Positions 44,722 to 53,311 of a stretch of DNA of 64,000 nucleotides are shown here, piece after piece. The position numbers and the translations under genes are program-made. The stretch is from Ignavibacteriales bacterium. Lineage in GTDB: Bacteria > Bacteroidota > Ignavibacteria > Ignavibacteriales > Ignavibacteriaceae. The stretch lies in assembly GCA_016709765.1 (NCBI GenBank), contig JADJMD010000012.1:372001-436000 (forward strand), given 5' to 3'. Below the pieces are notes generated by a model. The model was not told the origin of the DNA, did no database searches, and saw only the letters and a list, made by a program, of their open reading frames with translations. Every line of letters begins with the position of its first letter. Within the stretch, counting starts at the first letter, position 1.

Positions 44722-47136
44722 ATGAGGCACTATATAGTTATAATCGTTGCAATGCTAAGCGTTGCTGCTTATGCACATAACTTAACACCAACACCAGATA
44801 AAACAATTAAAGGGATTGTAATTGATTCCGCCACTACAGCGACGCTGCCATCTGCAAATATAACTTTACACAATAATTCCGATTCAACTTTTATAACCGG
44901 AGTTTCTACAAATGCAGATGGTGCTTTTACTATCAATAATGTTAATGATGGAGATTATTATTTAAAGATCAGTTTTGTTGGATATAATACAAAGTATCAA
45001 AACGGCATTAAACTAAATAATAATCAGCCACAACTTGATCTGGGAAAGATAATATTAACAAAAACTGCTTACGAGTTAAGCGGTGCTGAAGTTATTGGTG
45101 AAAAAGTTAGCGAGGAACTGCACCTGGATAAAAAAGTAATAAACGTGGCTCAAAACTTAAATGCTCAGGGTGGAACTGCGATAGATGTTTTACAAAATCA
45201 ACCTTCGGTAAGAGTTGATCCTGATGGTACAGTATACTTGCGCGGTAGTTCTAACTTTACTATACAGGTAAATGGCAAACCTTATCCACTGCAGGGTTCA
45301 GATGCTCTAAAACAGATTTCCGCAAACAGTATTGAAAACATTGAGTTGATAACTAATCCATCATCAAAATATGATGCTGAAGGCTCGGCAGGCATTATCA
45401 ACATTAATCTAAAGGTGCAAAAAGATATGTCTATGAGTGGCATTCTAAATCTTAACAGCGGCACCGGTGATAAATATAACGGTGATTTTTCTTTCAGCTA
45501 TAATGTTGATGGGTGGAATTTGACTTCGGGTTTTGATTACCGTGATAACATCTTTACAAATGAGCAGGATATTAAACGAAATTCTATAATTAACAATCAG
45601 GATACCTACAATCGTTCTGATGTAAATATCCGTAACAAGAGAAGACAATATTCATTTAGAGCGGGTGCAGATTATACACCAGACAAACAAAACTCATTAG
45701 GCTTATCATTCGGGATTGGTGTTGTTGATATATTCACTTCACTAAATACTTTAGTAACCAACGAACAGATTAGTAATTCAAGGTATTCAAGAATACAAAA
45801 CAATCAGGATATTCCTGTTAATTATGTTAACTCAACATTAACATATCAGTACAAGTTTACTCCTGATGTAAATGATTTGTATTTGGAACTTACACACAAT
45901 TATGTTTCGCTTGTAAATGAGCAAAAGACGATAGAAAATCTTTCGAATGAAAGTTTTACTTCATTAGCTGATTTACTTAACAATACAATATTTAAAAATG
46001 ATTCTAAACGAAATGATGGCAGAGCAAAGTTAAACTACAAACATAAATTAGGTGAAAATACTTCTTTGGAAACAGGTGCTCAATCAAATCTAGCTTACAG
46101 AAATTTTGATCTTACAAATAGAATATTTGATGAAACAATAAACGATTATTTGATTGACCCTAATCTTACAAACACTTTTAATTTAAGAAATAATGTTTAT
46201 GCAGGATTTGTTTCCTTTACTTCGGAGATTGAAGGATTTAGTTATATGCTCGGTTTGCGTGGCGAGTATATGGATAGATTTCTTGATCAGAAAACGCTAA
46301 CTCAAACTTATGAATTCAATCAAATGGACTACTTCCCTTCTGTTAATATTTCCAGAAATATTGATGATCATCAATTACAATTAAGTTATAGTAAAAGAAT
46401 TAACAGACCGAATGAAAATCTTTTAAATCCATTTGCATTTTATTCAGATCCAAACATTACAATTTCTGGTAACCCACAACTTTTACCGGAATATATTGAT
46501 GCATTTGAATTCAACTATCAAAAAATGTATGGAAGTGTTTTTGTTTCAGCACAGACTTATTATAGAAAATCTAAAGATTCGTTTACTCAAGCTTTTTCTG
46601 TGGATACTACAGGCAAGCTAAATATCAGATTTGATAATTATGGGAACACTGATGTTTATGGTGCAGAAATCTCATCGAGTTTTTCAATTGCTCAAATATT
46701 CAAGTTTGATCCATCAATAAATTTATTTCAGAATCATATAGATGGGAAAGTTAATGGTCAAAGTGTTGTTAAAGATTTCTTTAATTGGTCAGCAAGATTA
46801 AATACAACCGTAAATTTTTCAGCAAATACAAGATTGCAGATGTCTGTAAACACCATGAAGTTTGTTGATGCACAATCAGAATCTGATTTATTTGCATTCA
46901 TAAGTGCATCATTACGTCAGGATTTCTTTGATAAGACTATGTCTTTGACTTTACAGGCGAGAAATTTATTTAATACTTCAAACTTTACTATTAAAACTGC
47001 CGGTTCAAATTTTAGTGGTAACGCTTTGATAATGCCGGAAGCCCCGGTATTCACATTAATGTTTACTTACAATTTTAATAATTTCAAACGCAATCAAAGA
47101 CCAAATGACAACGTAGATATTCCTACTGGGTTCTAG
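44722..47136 (+). CDS. Outer-membrane beta-barrel receptor (OMP_b-brl_3 type)
   Basis: An 804-residue outer-membrane protein. A signal peptide (residues 1-18) is followed by a carboxypeptidase-regulatory-like domain (about 27-110, IKGIVIDSATTATLPSANIT), a plug domain (about 125-215, with LQNQPSVRVDPDGTVYLRG in part) and a long beta barrel ending in an aromatic residue. This is the TonB-receptor-like family without a TonB-box that I can point to. AAAAGGA lies before the start ATG. Substrate unknown. It stands alone between divergent and convergent neighbours. Confidence 0.85.
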   Translation: MRHYIVIIVAMLSVAAYAHNLTPTPDKTIKGIVIDSATTATLPSANITLHNNSDSTFITGVSTNADGAFTINNVNDGDYYLKISFVGYNTKYQNGIKLNNNQPQLDLGKIILTKTAYELSGAEVIGEKVSEELHLDKKVINVAQNLNAQGGTAIDVLQNQPSVRVDPDGTVYLRGSSNFTIQVNGKPYPLQGSDALKQISANSIENIELITNPSSKYDAEGSAGIININLKVQKDMSMSGILNLNSGTGDKYNGDFSFSYNVDGWNLTSGFDYRDNIFTNEQDIKRNSIINNQDTYNRSDVNIRNKRRQYSFRAGADYTPDKQNSLGLSFGIGVVDIFTSLNTLVTNEQISNSRYSRIQNNQDIPVNYVNSTLTYQYKFTPDVNDLYLELTHNYVSLVNEQKTIENLSNESFTSLADLLNNTIFKNDSKRNDGRAKLNYKHKLGENTSLETGAQSNLAYRNFDLTNRIFDETINDYLIDPNLTNTFNLRNNVYAGFVSFTSEIEGFSYMLGLRGEYMDRFLDQKTLTQTYEFNQMDYFPSVNISRNIDDHQLQLSYSKRINRPNENLLNPFAFYSDPNITISGNPQLLPEYIDAFEFNYQKMYGSVFVSAQTYYRKSKDSFTQAFSVDTTGKLNIRFDNYGNTDVYGAEISSSFSIAQIFKFDPSINLFQNHIDGKVNGQSVVKDFFNWSARLNTTVNFSANTRLQMSVNTMKFVDAQSESDLFAFISASLRQDFFDKTMSLTLQARNLFNTSNFTIKTAGSNFSGNALIMPEAPVFTLMFTYNFNNFKRNQRPNDNVDIPTGF

Positions 47137-47177
47137 GTTAGTAAAATGAAGGTAGATGTTTAATTTTCTAAAAATAG

Positions 47178-47211
47178 AAATGTCATTCCCGCATAAACGG
47201 GAATGACATTT
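47178..47211. terminator. 14-bp perfect stem, terminator or dispersed repeat
   Basis: AAATGTCATTCCCG pairs perfectly with CGGGAATGACATTT around the loop CATAAA. It lies between convergent genes (stops at 47136 and 47244) and could end both transcripts, but a T run is short. The GTCATTCCCG...CGGGAATGAC core is also a repeat type seen in many bacterial genomes, and a relative is at 60608-60634. Confidence 0.6.
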
Positions 47212-47243
47212 AATAAATGAATACTATTTAATAATTGTATTAT

Positions 47244-47867
47244 CTAATTATTTAACTTCAATCTTTTATAAATAACATAATGATCAGCATAGGTAAGAGG
47301 TTCGGTAAACTCACCTTCGTCAAGATTATTCAATGCTGTTCTTATCTCATTACTAAAATGTTTGATGTTTACATTACCAAGATTTCCCTTCCGGATTTTA
47401 GAATCACTTATTGAGCAATTAAGTGCAAGCAATGCAAAATCACTGCCACTCAATAATGCATTGTATACGGAATCAGCCTGCATAGAATTTTGCAGTTGGA
47501 TTTCTGCAAGTGAATAAATTTTAGGTTCATCAAATACAACTTTTACTTTTCTTCTTATAGTAATCCTAATTGGATGTTCGTTATAAACTGCAGGAGAGTA
47601 TCTCCATTTGAGTAAAGACAATTGAGCGAGTGAGTCCCATTCAGAATCGCCGCTGCTAGTTAAAAGTTTTGCTCTTTCAACTTTTCCACAGCAACTAATA
47701 ACCATTTCACAATAGAATTCAAGATTATTAGTATAGAAAGGTTGACATAATGGTGGTAAATCAGCCTGTTCAACTAATTTGGGTTGAATAAGAATTAATT
47801 CTTCGGGTCGGAAAATCGAACAGCCCGAGATGATGAAAAAAAGACAGATACAAATAATCTTTTTCAT
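47244..47867 (-). CDS. Lipoprotein with TonB-C-like and parvulin-like domains
   Basis: A 207-residue lipoprotein. I start at ATG 47867 because AAAGG lies seven bases upstream. The signal ends at lipobox IISGC. Residues about 35-115 resemble the TonB C-terminal fold (LEFYCEMVISCCGKVERAKL, then LLKWRYSPAVYNEHPIRITI, in parts). Residues about 118-205 match a PpiC/parvulin rotamase domain (SLAEIQL, GSDFALLALNCS, KGNLGNVNI, EGEFTEPL, YVIYKRL). This pairing in a lipoprotein is unusual. A role in envelope protein folding is an inference. Confidence 0.6.
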   Translation of the reverse strand: MKKIICICLFFIISGCSIFRPEELILIQPKLVEQADLPPLCQPFYTNNLEFYCEMVISCCGKVERAKLLTSSGDSEWDSLAQLSLLKWRYSPAVYNEHPIRITIRRKVKVVFDEPKIYSLAEIQLQNSMQADSVYNALLSGSDFALLALNCSISDSKIRKGNLGNVNIKHFSNEIRTALNNLDEGEFTEPLTYADHYVIYKRLKLNN

Positions 47868-48181
47868 GTTACACCTTTTAAAGCTAAATATCAGCCCCAA
47901 CTTTAAAATTTATTTTAAAGAACTATCAGGAAGATTACAAATGCGAATGTCTTATTAATTCTTTAGATATAATAAGCAATTAATTTTTGTAATTGTCAAC
48001 AACAATTAATCTAAGGTACTAAATAGTGATAAAAGAATACAAAAATTGGTTTTATTGAGAATGAATTAAATGGAAGAATATTAGGAACAAACAAATTCCG
48101 TGAAGCTTACATCAAGTAATTATTCCAAATAATAGTTATCTTAAGATTAATAAAAGTTTTTTTCATCACTTGTACGAGCAT
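47868..48181. other. Divergent intergenic region
   Basis: I see no complete gene. It must hold promoters for the lipoprotein on the minus strand and the STAS gene on the plus strand. A 28-codon plus-strand frame from 48033 to 48119 (ending NKFREAYIK) looks faintly protein-like and could be a remnant of a lost gene, but it is too short to call. Confidence 0.35.
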
Positions 48182-48553
48182 ATGAAACAAAATTCAATTT
48201 TTGATTCCGAACATTTTCTAGTTGATATTAAAAATGGAATATCAGTTATTACTATCAAAATTCAGAAAGTTACCTCCCAAGAAGCTGTAGAATTTGAAGA
48301 ACTTCTTCAGTCAATTATCTTTACAAAGCATAACAAAATAGTAGTTGATTTTGGCGATTGTGCTTATGCAGATTCAATGTTTATTGGGGTAATGGTAAAA
48401 GCTGTAAAAGTAATTAGACAAAAAGATGGAGATATTTTTGTCATTACACCAAATAGCAGTATTAAATTAATGTTTGCACGAACAGGACTTTATAAAATAT
48501 TTAAACAATTTTGGGAAAAAGAAGAAGCGATTAAAAGTTTTTCTAAAGTATAA
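48182..48553 (+). CDS. STAS-domain protein (anti-sigma antagonist-like)
   Basis: A 123-residue single STAS domain. Strand and helix order is typical, with GISVITIKIQKVTSQEAVEF, then IVVDFGDCAYADSMFIGVMV in the region that carries the phosphorylatable serine in anti-anti-sigma factors (here ADSMFIG near Ser58), and GDIFVITPNSSIKLMF. I start at ATG 48182; a TTG four codons upstream is possible. No kinase or sigma factor gene is adjacent, so the partner is unknown. Confidence 0.72.
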   Translation: MKQNSIFDSEHFLVDIKNGISVITIKIQKVTSQEAVEFEELLQSIIFTKHNKIVVDFGDCAYADSMFIGVMVKAVKVIRQKDGDIFVITPNSSIKLMFARTGLYKIFKQFWEKEEAIKSFSKV

Positions 48554-48850
48554 TTTAGTAAAAGAAAGTTTACTAATACTCTAACTTTAACAGATGTATT
48601 GGAGATTTTATTGAATCCCGGTTTTGGTTTATCTTTTTGCAGCAAATCTTGATAGATAATTTAACACTATAATCTATAATAATTTATTACAAGAAAAAGT
48701 TAAGTAGTAGTGGCAATTGGTATCATTTCAGTTCTGCGAAGACTTTTTTAAAACAAATGTTCTTAAAGTAGTGCTAAAAAGCGTTCAGTAAAACGTTCAG
48801 TGAAATATGAATAATTTACGAATTGTGGGAAACAAAAAATGCGTTTCTTG
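48554..48850. other. Intergenic stretch before tRNA-Thr
   Basis: No gene seen. The octamer CGTTCAGT occurs twice 12 bp apart (48782-48789 and 48794-48801). I looked for integrase remnants next to the tRNA and found none. Confidence 0.4.
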
Positions 48851-48923
48851 AGCCAACTGCCGGAATCGAACCGGCGACCTACTCATTACGAATGAGTTGC
48901 TCTACCAGCTGAGCTAAGTTGGC
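48851..48923 (-). tRNA. tRNA-Thr (anticodon CGT)
   Basis: The minus strand folds as a full cloverleaf. The acceptor stem is GCCAACT/AGTTGGC with discriminator T, the D arm is TAGCTCAGCTGGTAGAGCA, the anticodon stem is ACTCA/TGAGT with loop TTCGTAA, and the T arm contains GGTTCGATTCC. The anticodon CGT decodes ACG (threonine). The CCA end is not encoded. It lies 33 bp downstream of the terminator of the small basic protein gene on the same strand. Confidence 0.96.
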
Positions 48924-48955
48924 TTACAAAAAACAAATTCATCGTTACAAAGAAG

Positions 48956-48983
48956 AAGGCGAAGATATAGTTCTCTTCGCCTT
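48956..48983 (-). terminator. Intrinsic terminator after the COX24-like gene
   Basis: AAGGCGAAGA pairs with TCTTCGCCTT around an 8-base loop, a perfect 10-bp stem. On the minus strand it is followed by CTTCTTT, a modest T-rich tail; on the plus strand by TTAAAAT. It ends the transcript of the small basic protein just before the tRNA. Confidence 0.7.
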
Positions 48984-49007
48984 TTAAAATTAAGTTAAGA
49001 TATAGAA

Positions 49008-49103
49008 CTATCTTATTTTCTTTTTATGTCTGTTCTTACGTAAGCGTTTTTTTCTTTTGTGTGTAGACATTTTATGGCGTTTTCTTTTTTTACCACAAGG
49101 CAT
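49008..49103 (-). CDS. AURKAIP1/COX24-like small basic protein
   Basis: A 31-residue protein starting MPCGKKRKRHKMSTHKRKKR, two thirds Lys, Arg and His. It matches the short bacterial AURKAIP1/COX24-domain proteins found in Bacteroidota and relatives, whose mitochondrial counterpart is ribosomal protein mS38; a ribosome-bound role is likely by analogy. AAAGGAG lies nine bases before the ATG and a strong terminator follows the stop. It lies 26 bp downstream of the zinc-ribbon/TPR gene. Its small size means it is easily missed. Confidence 0.85.
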   Translation of the reverse strand: MPCGKKRKRHKMSTHKRKKRLRKNRHKKKIR

Positions 49104-49129
49104 CGTTTGTTTCTCCTTTAAGAAATTTA

Positions 49130-49837
49130 CTAGTGATTATTCAATAACTGTTCTGCTTTTTTTCCAACTTCACTGGTTGGATTCAGATCGTAGGCTTTTT
49201 TTAGCCACTCTTTTGATTTTTCAATATTACCTGCTGAAAGATTTACAACACCTAGATTAAGCTGCGCTATCTGATGATTTGGTACATACTTTAAAGCTGT
49301 TTCCATTTCTTTTATAGCATTTGTAAAATCTCTCAGGTTAAAATAACAAACTCCCATATCAACTCTTGCATCAGAGTCTTCAGGATTTTTATCCAAATAC
49401 GTTTTGTAATTTTGTATTGCAGCTTCAAATAAACCAGAATCATTTTTTAGATGTGCTAATTCAAGTAAGCTTTTATAATCTTCAGTGTTCGCTTTTATCT
49501 TTGCCTCAAGATCATTTATCATCTGTATATTATTTAAGTTGACACCAGAGGATACATTCCCCTGCTCTTGATTTTGATTTATCGGAGTATTTATTACAGG
49601 AGCCGAATCAAAGGTACCCGATGTAAAAAGTATTATTAGTATTACTGCAAATCCACCAACTAAAATTCCATATACAACTTTTGGATTTAAAATCTTCTCG
49701 CCATTACTTACAGAAACCGTTCTATCAGAATTTTTAGTTTTTTGGTTTTTTGATCCGGAAATTTTTGTCCCACATTCAGGACAGAATTTATATTCTTTAT
49801 CAAACTTGTATCCACACTCATTACAAAACTTAGGCAC
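49130..49837 (-). CDS. Zinc-ribbon, single-pass membrane, TPR protein
   Basis: A 235-residue protein with an N-terminal zinc ribbon (Cys5, Cys8, Cys19 and Cys22 in FCNECG and FCPECG), one membrane helix at about 53-72, and a C-terminal TPR array of about three to four repeats (about 110-232, including SDARVDMGVCYFNLRDFTNA and HQIAQLNLGVVNLSAGNIEK). The TPR part probably faces the periplasm and mediates protein contacts. It starts six bases after the HU gene stop on the same strand, so they probably share a transcript. Confidence 0.78.
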   Translation of the reverse strand: MPKFCNECGYKFDKEYKFCPECGTKISGSKNQKTKNSDRTVSVSNGEKILNPKVVYGILVGGFAVILIILFTSGTFDSAPVINTPINQNQEQGNVSSGVNLNNIQMINDLEAKIKANTEDYKSLLELAHLKNDSGLFEAAIQNYKTYLDKNPEDSDARVDMGVCYFNLRDFTNAIKEMETALKYVPNHQIAQLNLGVVNLSAGNIEKSKEWLKKAYDLNPTSEVGKKAEQLLNNH

Positions 49838-49843
49838 TTAAAA

Positions 49844-50143
49844 TTAACCTTTCTTCTTTTCACTCATTCCAGCATTTACAATATCTTTAAACTCTTTTGA
49901 AAACTTAAATGTAGGAACATAATGTTCATCCACAAAAACTTTTTCTCCAGTTTTAGGATTGCGTGCATTACGAGCATTTTTCTTTTTTACTTTATAACTG
50001 CCAAAACCACGAATTTCAATTCCGTTTCCATCTTTAAGTGCTTCAATAACGGTAGAAAAAAAACCTTCAATAATTGCTTCGGTTTCAAGCTTTGTTAGCC
50101 CTGTTCCTGCTGCAACTTTATCTACAATATCAGCCTTCGTCAT
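49844..50143 (-). CDS. HU/IHF-family DNA-binding protein
   Basis: A 99-residue histone-like protein that bends DNA. The family pattern is complete: MTKADIVDKVAAGTGLTKLE at the start, the core IEIRGFGSYKVKKKNARNAR, the proline-tipped arm NPKTGEKVFV, and the return VPTFKFSKEFKD. The C-terminal MSEKKKG is a short lysine-rich tail. HU and IHF subunits cannot be told apart with certainty here. No dedicated partner gene is beside it. Confidence 0.93.
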   Translation of the reverse strand: MTKADIVDKVAAGTGLTKLETEAIIEGFFSTVIEALKDGNGIEIRGFGSYKVKKKNARNARNPKTGEKVFVDEHYVPTFKFSKEFKDIVNAGMSEKKKG

Positions 50144-50390
50144 GTAAAACCTTAAATTTATTATCTCTTTTTATTTTGGCGGGGAAAATTATCAAAGATT
50201 TGTGCTAAAATCAACCTAACTGCTTATTTTATAATATATTAGAAAAATACACTGCCCATATTAGTCAAAGCAAATATCTCATTTTGGATAGAATTCTCTG
50301 AATTTGATTACTAAAAATCAATTTATATCATTTTTTAGTTATTTTTGATGGTACGTGTATTGCACATTAGTTTGCTTAACGGAGAAAAAA

Positions 50391-50723
50391 TTGCAACTTA
50401 TTGAAATTGTACAAATAGCACTTTTATTATTTATAGTCGCCAGCGCGATTATTTTTTTGTTTTCTTATTTAGGGTACAGAACTAAATCCAAAGCAAATGA
50501 TTTACCGAAAGTATCAACTAATCTTAAAAATGAAATTATACAACCAAAAATTGTTGAAAAACAGAACCCAATTCTCGAACAAGACAAGCCAAAAGATCAA
50601 ATAAAAAAAAATCCGAGGTTCGAAGTTTTTATACCCGAAAATGATGGTAAAATTGATTCAGAAAAATTTCGTTCAAAAAAATCCCATTTCCCTAAAACAC
50701 TTACTATCAAACATAAATCTTAG
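50391..50723 (+). CDS. Small single-pass membrane protein
   Basis: About 110 residues. I start at TTG 50391 because ACGGAG lies seven bases upstream; the open frame extends 12 codons further to 50355. One membrane helix (residues about 5-27) is followed by a polar, lysine- and proline-rich tail with no recognised domain, ending FPKTLTIKHKS. The tail should be cytoplasmic by the positive-inside rule. It lies before the copper genes but 100 bp away and need not be related. Confidence 0.6.
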   Translation: MQLIEIVQIALLLFIVASAIIFLFSYLGYRTKSKANDLPKVSTNLKNEIIQPKIVEKQNPILEQDKPKDQIKKNPRFEVFIPENDGKIDSEKFRSKKSHFPKTLTIKHKS

Positions 50724-50824
50724 CTTATTCTATATTTTTGCTGATTTGTGATCAGTGTTTAATCTTTTCGTAAATCGTTTATTATATTTCCCAAAACAAA
50801 AATTATCAAAAAAATTGGTGTAAT

Positions 50825-51022
50825 ATGAAAAAAATAATATTGATTGATGGAATGACCTGCGAGCACTGTGTGATGGCAGTAAAAAAAGAATTACAAAAAC
50901 TTGACGCACAGAATCTTGAGGTTAAAATTGGTGAAGCTTCAATTGAGTTTGATGAAAACAAATTAAAAGAAGAAGTAATAAAAGCGGCGATTGAAGAAGC
51001 TGGTTATCATGTTGTCGGATGA
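50825..51022 (+). CDS. copZ: Copper chaperone, HMA domain (CopZ-like)
   Basis: A 65-residue heavy-metal-associated domain with the metal motif GMTCEHC near residues 9-15 and the conserved end EAGYHVVG. It is expected to bind Cu(I) and deliver it to the P-type ATPase encoded 15 bp downstream. The pair is a common copper-homeostasis module. No CueR- or CsoR-type regulator is adjacent. Confidence 0.88.
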   Translation: MKKIILIDGMTCEHCVMAVKKELQKLDAQNLEVKIGEASIEFDENKLKEEVIKAAIEEAGYHVVG

Positions 51023-51037
51023 TCTGTTTTTTATAAA

Positions 51038-53266
51038 ATGATTAAAACAGAAAAAATATCCTTACCAGTTGATGGAATGACCTGTGCAAGTTGTGTTGCA
51101 CGCGTTGAAAAAACGGTTAAAAAGTTTGAAGGCGTTAGTAACGTTACTGTAAATCTTGCTACAGAAAAGGTTACGCTTGATTTTGATCCGGCAATTGTGG
51201 ATTTAAACAAAATTGCTGAAACTGTTGAAGATATTGGTTACAAGTTAGATTTATCTGCTTTGCAAAAAAATGAATCATCAAAACAAGAATTAAATAATTA
51301 TGTTGATTCACATCTAAAAGAGTTGAGAAGCGAATTGATATTTGCAATCGTGCTCACAATTCCGATTGCAATAATAAATATGGGAATGATGTGGGAAGGA
51401 TTTTTTCTAAACAACTTTTTAACTGTTGGACAAATTAATAAATTACTTTTGATATTAACAACTCCAGTAATTTTTATTTCTGGGAAAAGATTTTATAAAA
51501 TATTTTGGAATAATCTAAAACACTTTACTGCAGATATGAACTCTTTGGTGGCGATTGGAACCGGAGCAGCTTATCTATTTAGTTTGATAATTACACTATT
51601 CCCTGAAATTTTTTCACACGTCAATCACAACTACCACGTTTACTTTGATACTACTGCGGTTATTATTACTCTTATTCTTTTGGGCAGATGGTTAGAATCA
51701 AGAGCAAAATCTAAAACTGGATCTGCAATAAAAAAATTGATTGAACTACAACCAAAAACTGCGATAGTAAAAGAAAATAGTAAAGAGATTGAGAAAAGAT
51801 TAGAAGACCTGAAAATTGGAGATATAATTGTAATAAAACCTGGTAGTAAAATTCCTGCTGATGGTATTATTACTTCCGGTTCTTCGGCAGTTAACGAAGC
51901 AATGATTACAGGAGAAAGTTTACCTGTTGAAAAGTTTATTGGGGCTAAAGTTACTGGCGGAACAATTAACATAAGTGGCTATTTTGAGTTTGAGATAACC
52001 ATGATTGGAAAAAATTCTGTTCTGGGTCAAATAATAAAATTAGTTGAAGAGGCTCAAGGTTCTAAAGCACCAATCCAAAATCTTGCGGATAAAGTTGCAG
52101 CTATTTTTGTACCTGTAGTTGTGCTTATTGCGATTCTAACTTTTATTGTTTGGATATTTATTAAACCGGATGATATAAGTGTTGCACTTATGAATTTTGT
52201 TGCCGTTTTGATTATCGCCTGCCCTTGCGCACTTGGTTTAGCTACACCAACTGCTTTGATTGTTGGAATGGGAAAAGCTGCACAAAATGGAATTCTTTTT
52301 AAAAATGGCGAAGCACTGGAAGAACTTCATCGTTCAGATACCATTATTTTTGATAAAACCGGGACAATTACCGAAGGAATACTTTCTGTTCAAAATATTT
52401 TTGTTAATGATATAAATGAAACAGATTTTCTGTCATTGTTAACATCGTTGGAAAGTAAATCTGAGCATCCGATTGCAAAAGCAATAATGGAATTTGCCAA
52501 AGAAAAAAATATCTCGGTACAATCACTTAATGATTTTGAAAATAAACCGGGGAAAGGAATAAAAGCTAGAATTGAAGATAAAGTTGTTTTAGCCGGTAAT
52601 GAATCTTTTATGAATGAATATAAAGTCGATATGAGCGTTTTAAAAACAGAATTAAAAAATGATTCAATTAAAAATTCATCACTAGTTATTCTTGCAGTTG
52701 ATGGAAAGATTAAAGGATTTTTAAGTGTAGTTGATTCATTAAAACATAATTCTCTCGAAATTATAAATCAAATTAAGCAGATGAATATCGAACCTTTTTT
52801 ACTTTCAGGAGATAATGAAAATGTTACCAAGTTTATCGCTTCAGTTACCGGAATTGAAAAATATGCTGCTGGTGTTTTACCGGAAAACAAATCAAATAAA
52901 GTAAAATCTTTACAGGATGAAGGGAAAAAAGTTATAATGGTTGGCGATGGAATAAATGATGCGCCAGCGCTTGTTCAAAGTAATGTTGGAATTGCAATTG
53001 GCAATGGTACCGATGTTGCCATCGAGAGTGCAGAAGTTGTTTTGTTAAAAGGCGATTTGAATGGAGTAGTTAAATCAATAAAACTTTCAAAACAAACTAT
53101 TGCGGTAATAAAACAAAATCTGTTTTGGGCATTTGTTTATAATGTGATTGGGATTCCACTTGCGTTTTTAGGAATATTAAATCCAATGTTTGCAGCACTT
53201 GCCATGTCATTAAGTTCTGTTTCTGTTATCAGTAACTCATTAAGACTTAAAAAAGCTAAATTATAA
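51038..53266 (+). CDS. copA: Copper-exporting P1B-type ATPase
   Basis: A 742-residue heavy-metal ATPase. It has one N-terminal HMA domain (GMTCASC near residue 13), eight expected membrane helices, the transmembrane metal site CPC in IIACPCALGLATPTAL, the phosphorylation motif DKTGTIT, the TGES actuator motif (ITGESLPVEK), an SEHP-type motif (KSEHPIAKA) and the hinge GDGINDAPAL. The CPC site fits Cu(I). It follows the chaperone gene and is ended by a strong terminator. Confidence 0.95.
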   Translation: MIKTEKISLPVDGMTCASCVARVEKTVKKFEGVSNVTVNLATEKVTLDFDPAIVDLNKIAETVEDIGYKLDLSALQKNESSKQELNNYVDSHLKELRSELIFAIVLTIPIAIINMGMMWEGFFLNNFLTVGQINKLLLILTTPVIFISGKRFYKIFWNNLKHFTADMNSLVAIGTGAAYLFSLIITLFPEIFSHVNHNYHVYFDTTAVIITLILLGRWLESRAKSKTGSAIKKLIELQPKTAIVKENSKEIEKRLEDLKIGDIIVIKPGSKIPADGIITSGSSAVNEAMITGESLPVEKFIGAKVTGGTINISGYFEFEITMIGKNSVLGQIIKLVEEAQGSKAPIQNLADKVAAIFVPVVVLIAILTFIVWIFIKPDDISVALMNFVAVLIIACPCALGLATPTALIVGMGKAAQNGILFKNGEALEELHRSDTIIFDKTGTITEGILSVQNIFVNDINETDFLSLLTSLESKSEHPIAKAIMEFAKEKNISVQSLNDFENKPGKGIKARIEDKVVLAGNESFMNEYKVDMSVLKTELKNDSIKNSSLVILAVDGKIKGFLSVVDSLKHNSLEIINQIKQMNIEPFLLSGDNENVTKFIASVTGIEKYAAGVLPENKSNKVKSLQDEGKKVIMVGDGINDAPALVQSNVGIAIGNGTDVAIESAEVVLLKGDLNGVVKSIKLSKQTIAVIKQNLFWAFVYNVIGIPLAFLGILNPMFAALAMSLSSVSVISNSLRLKKAKL

Positions 53267-53267
53267 A

Positions 53268-53288
53268 AAACCGGAACAAGTCCGGTTT
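53268..53288 (+). terminator. Bidirectional intrinsic terminator
   Basis: AAACCGGA and TCCGGTTT pair around the loop ACAAG, followed by AATTTTT on the plus strand; on the minus strand the stem is followed by TTTTATAA. It lies between the convergent copA and IMPDH-family genes and can serve both. Confidence 0.8.
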
Positions 53289-53311
53289 AATTTTTAAAAT
53301 TAAAATATGTC

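Noticed and set aside
48033..48119. 28-codon protein-like frame before the STAS gene
   Set aside because: Too short, with no start signal; could be a remnant but cannot be distinguished from chance.
48554..48923. Integrated element at the tRNA-Thr gene
   Set aside because: No integrase, no duplicated tRNA 3' end and no change in gene type was found on either side.
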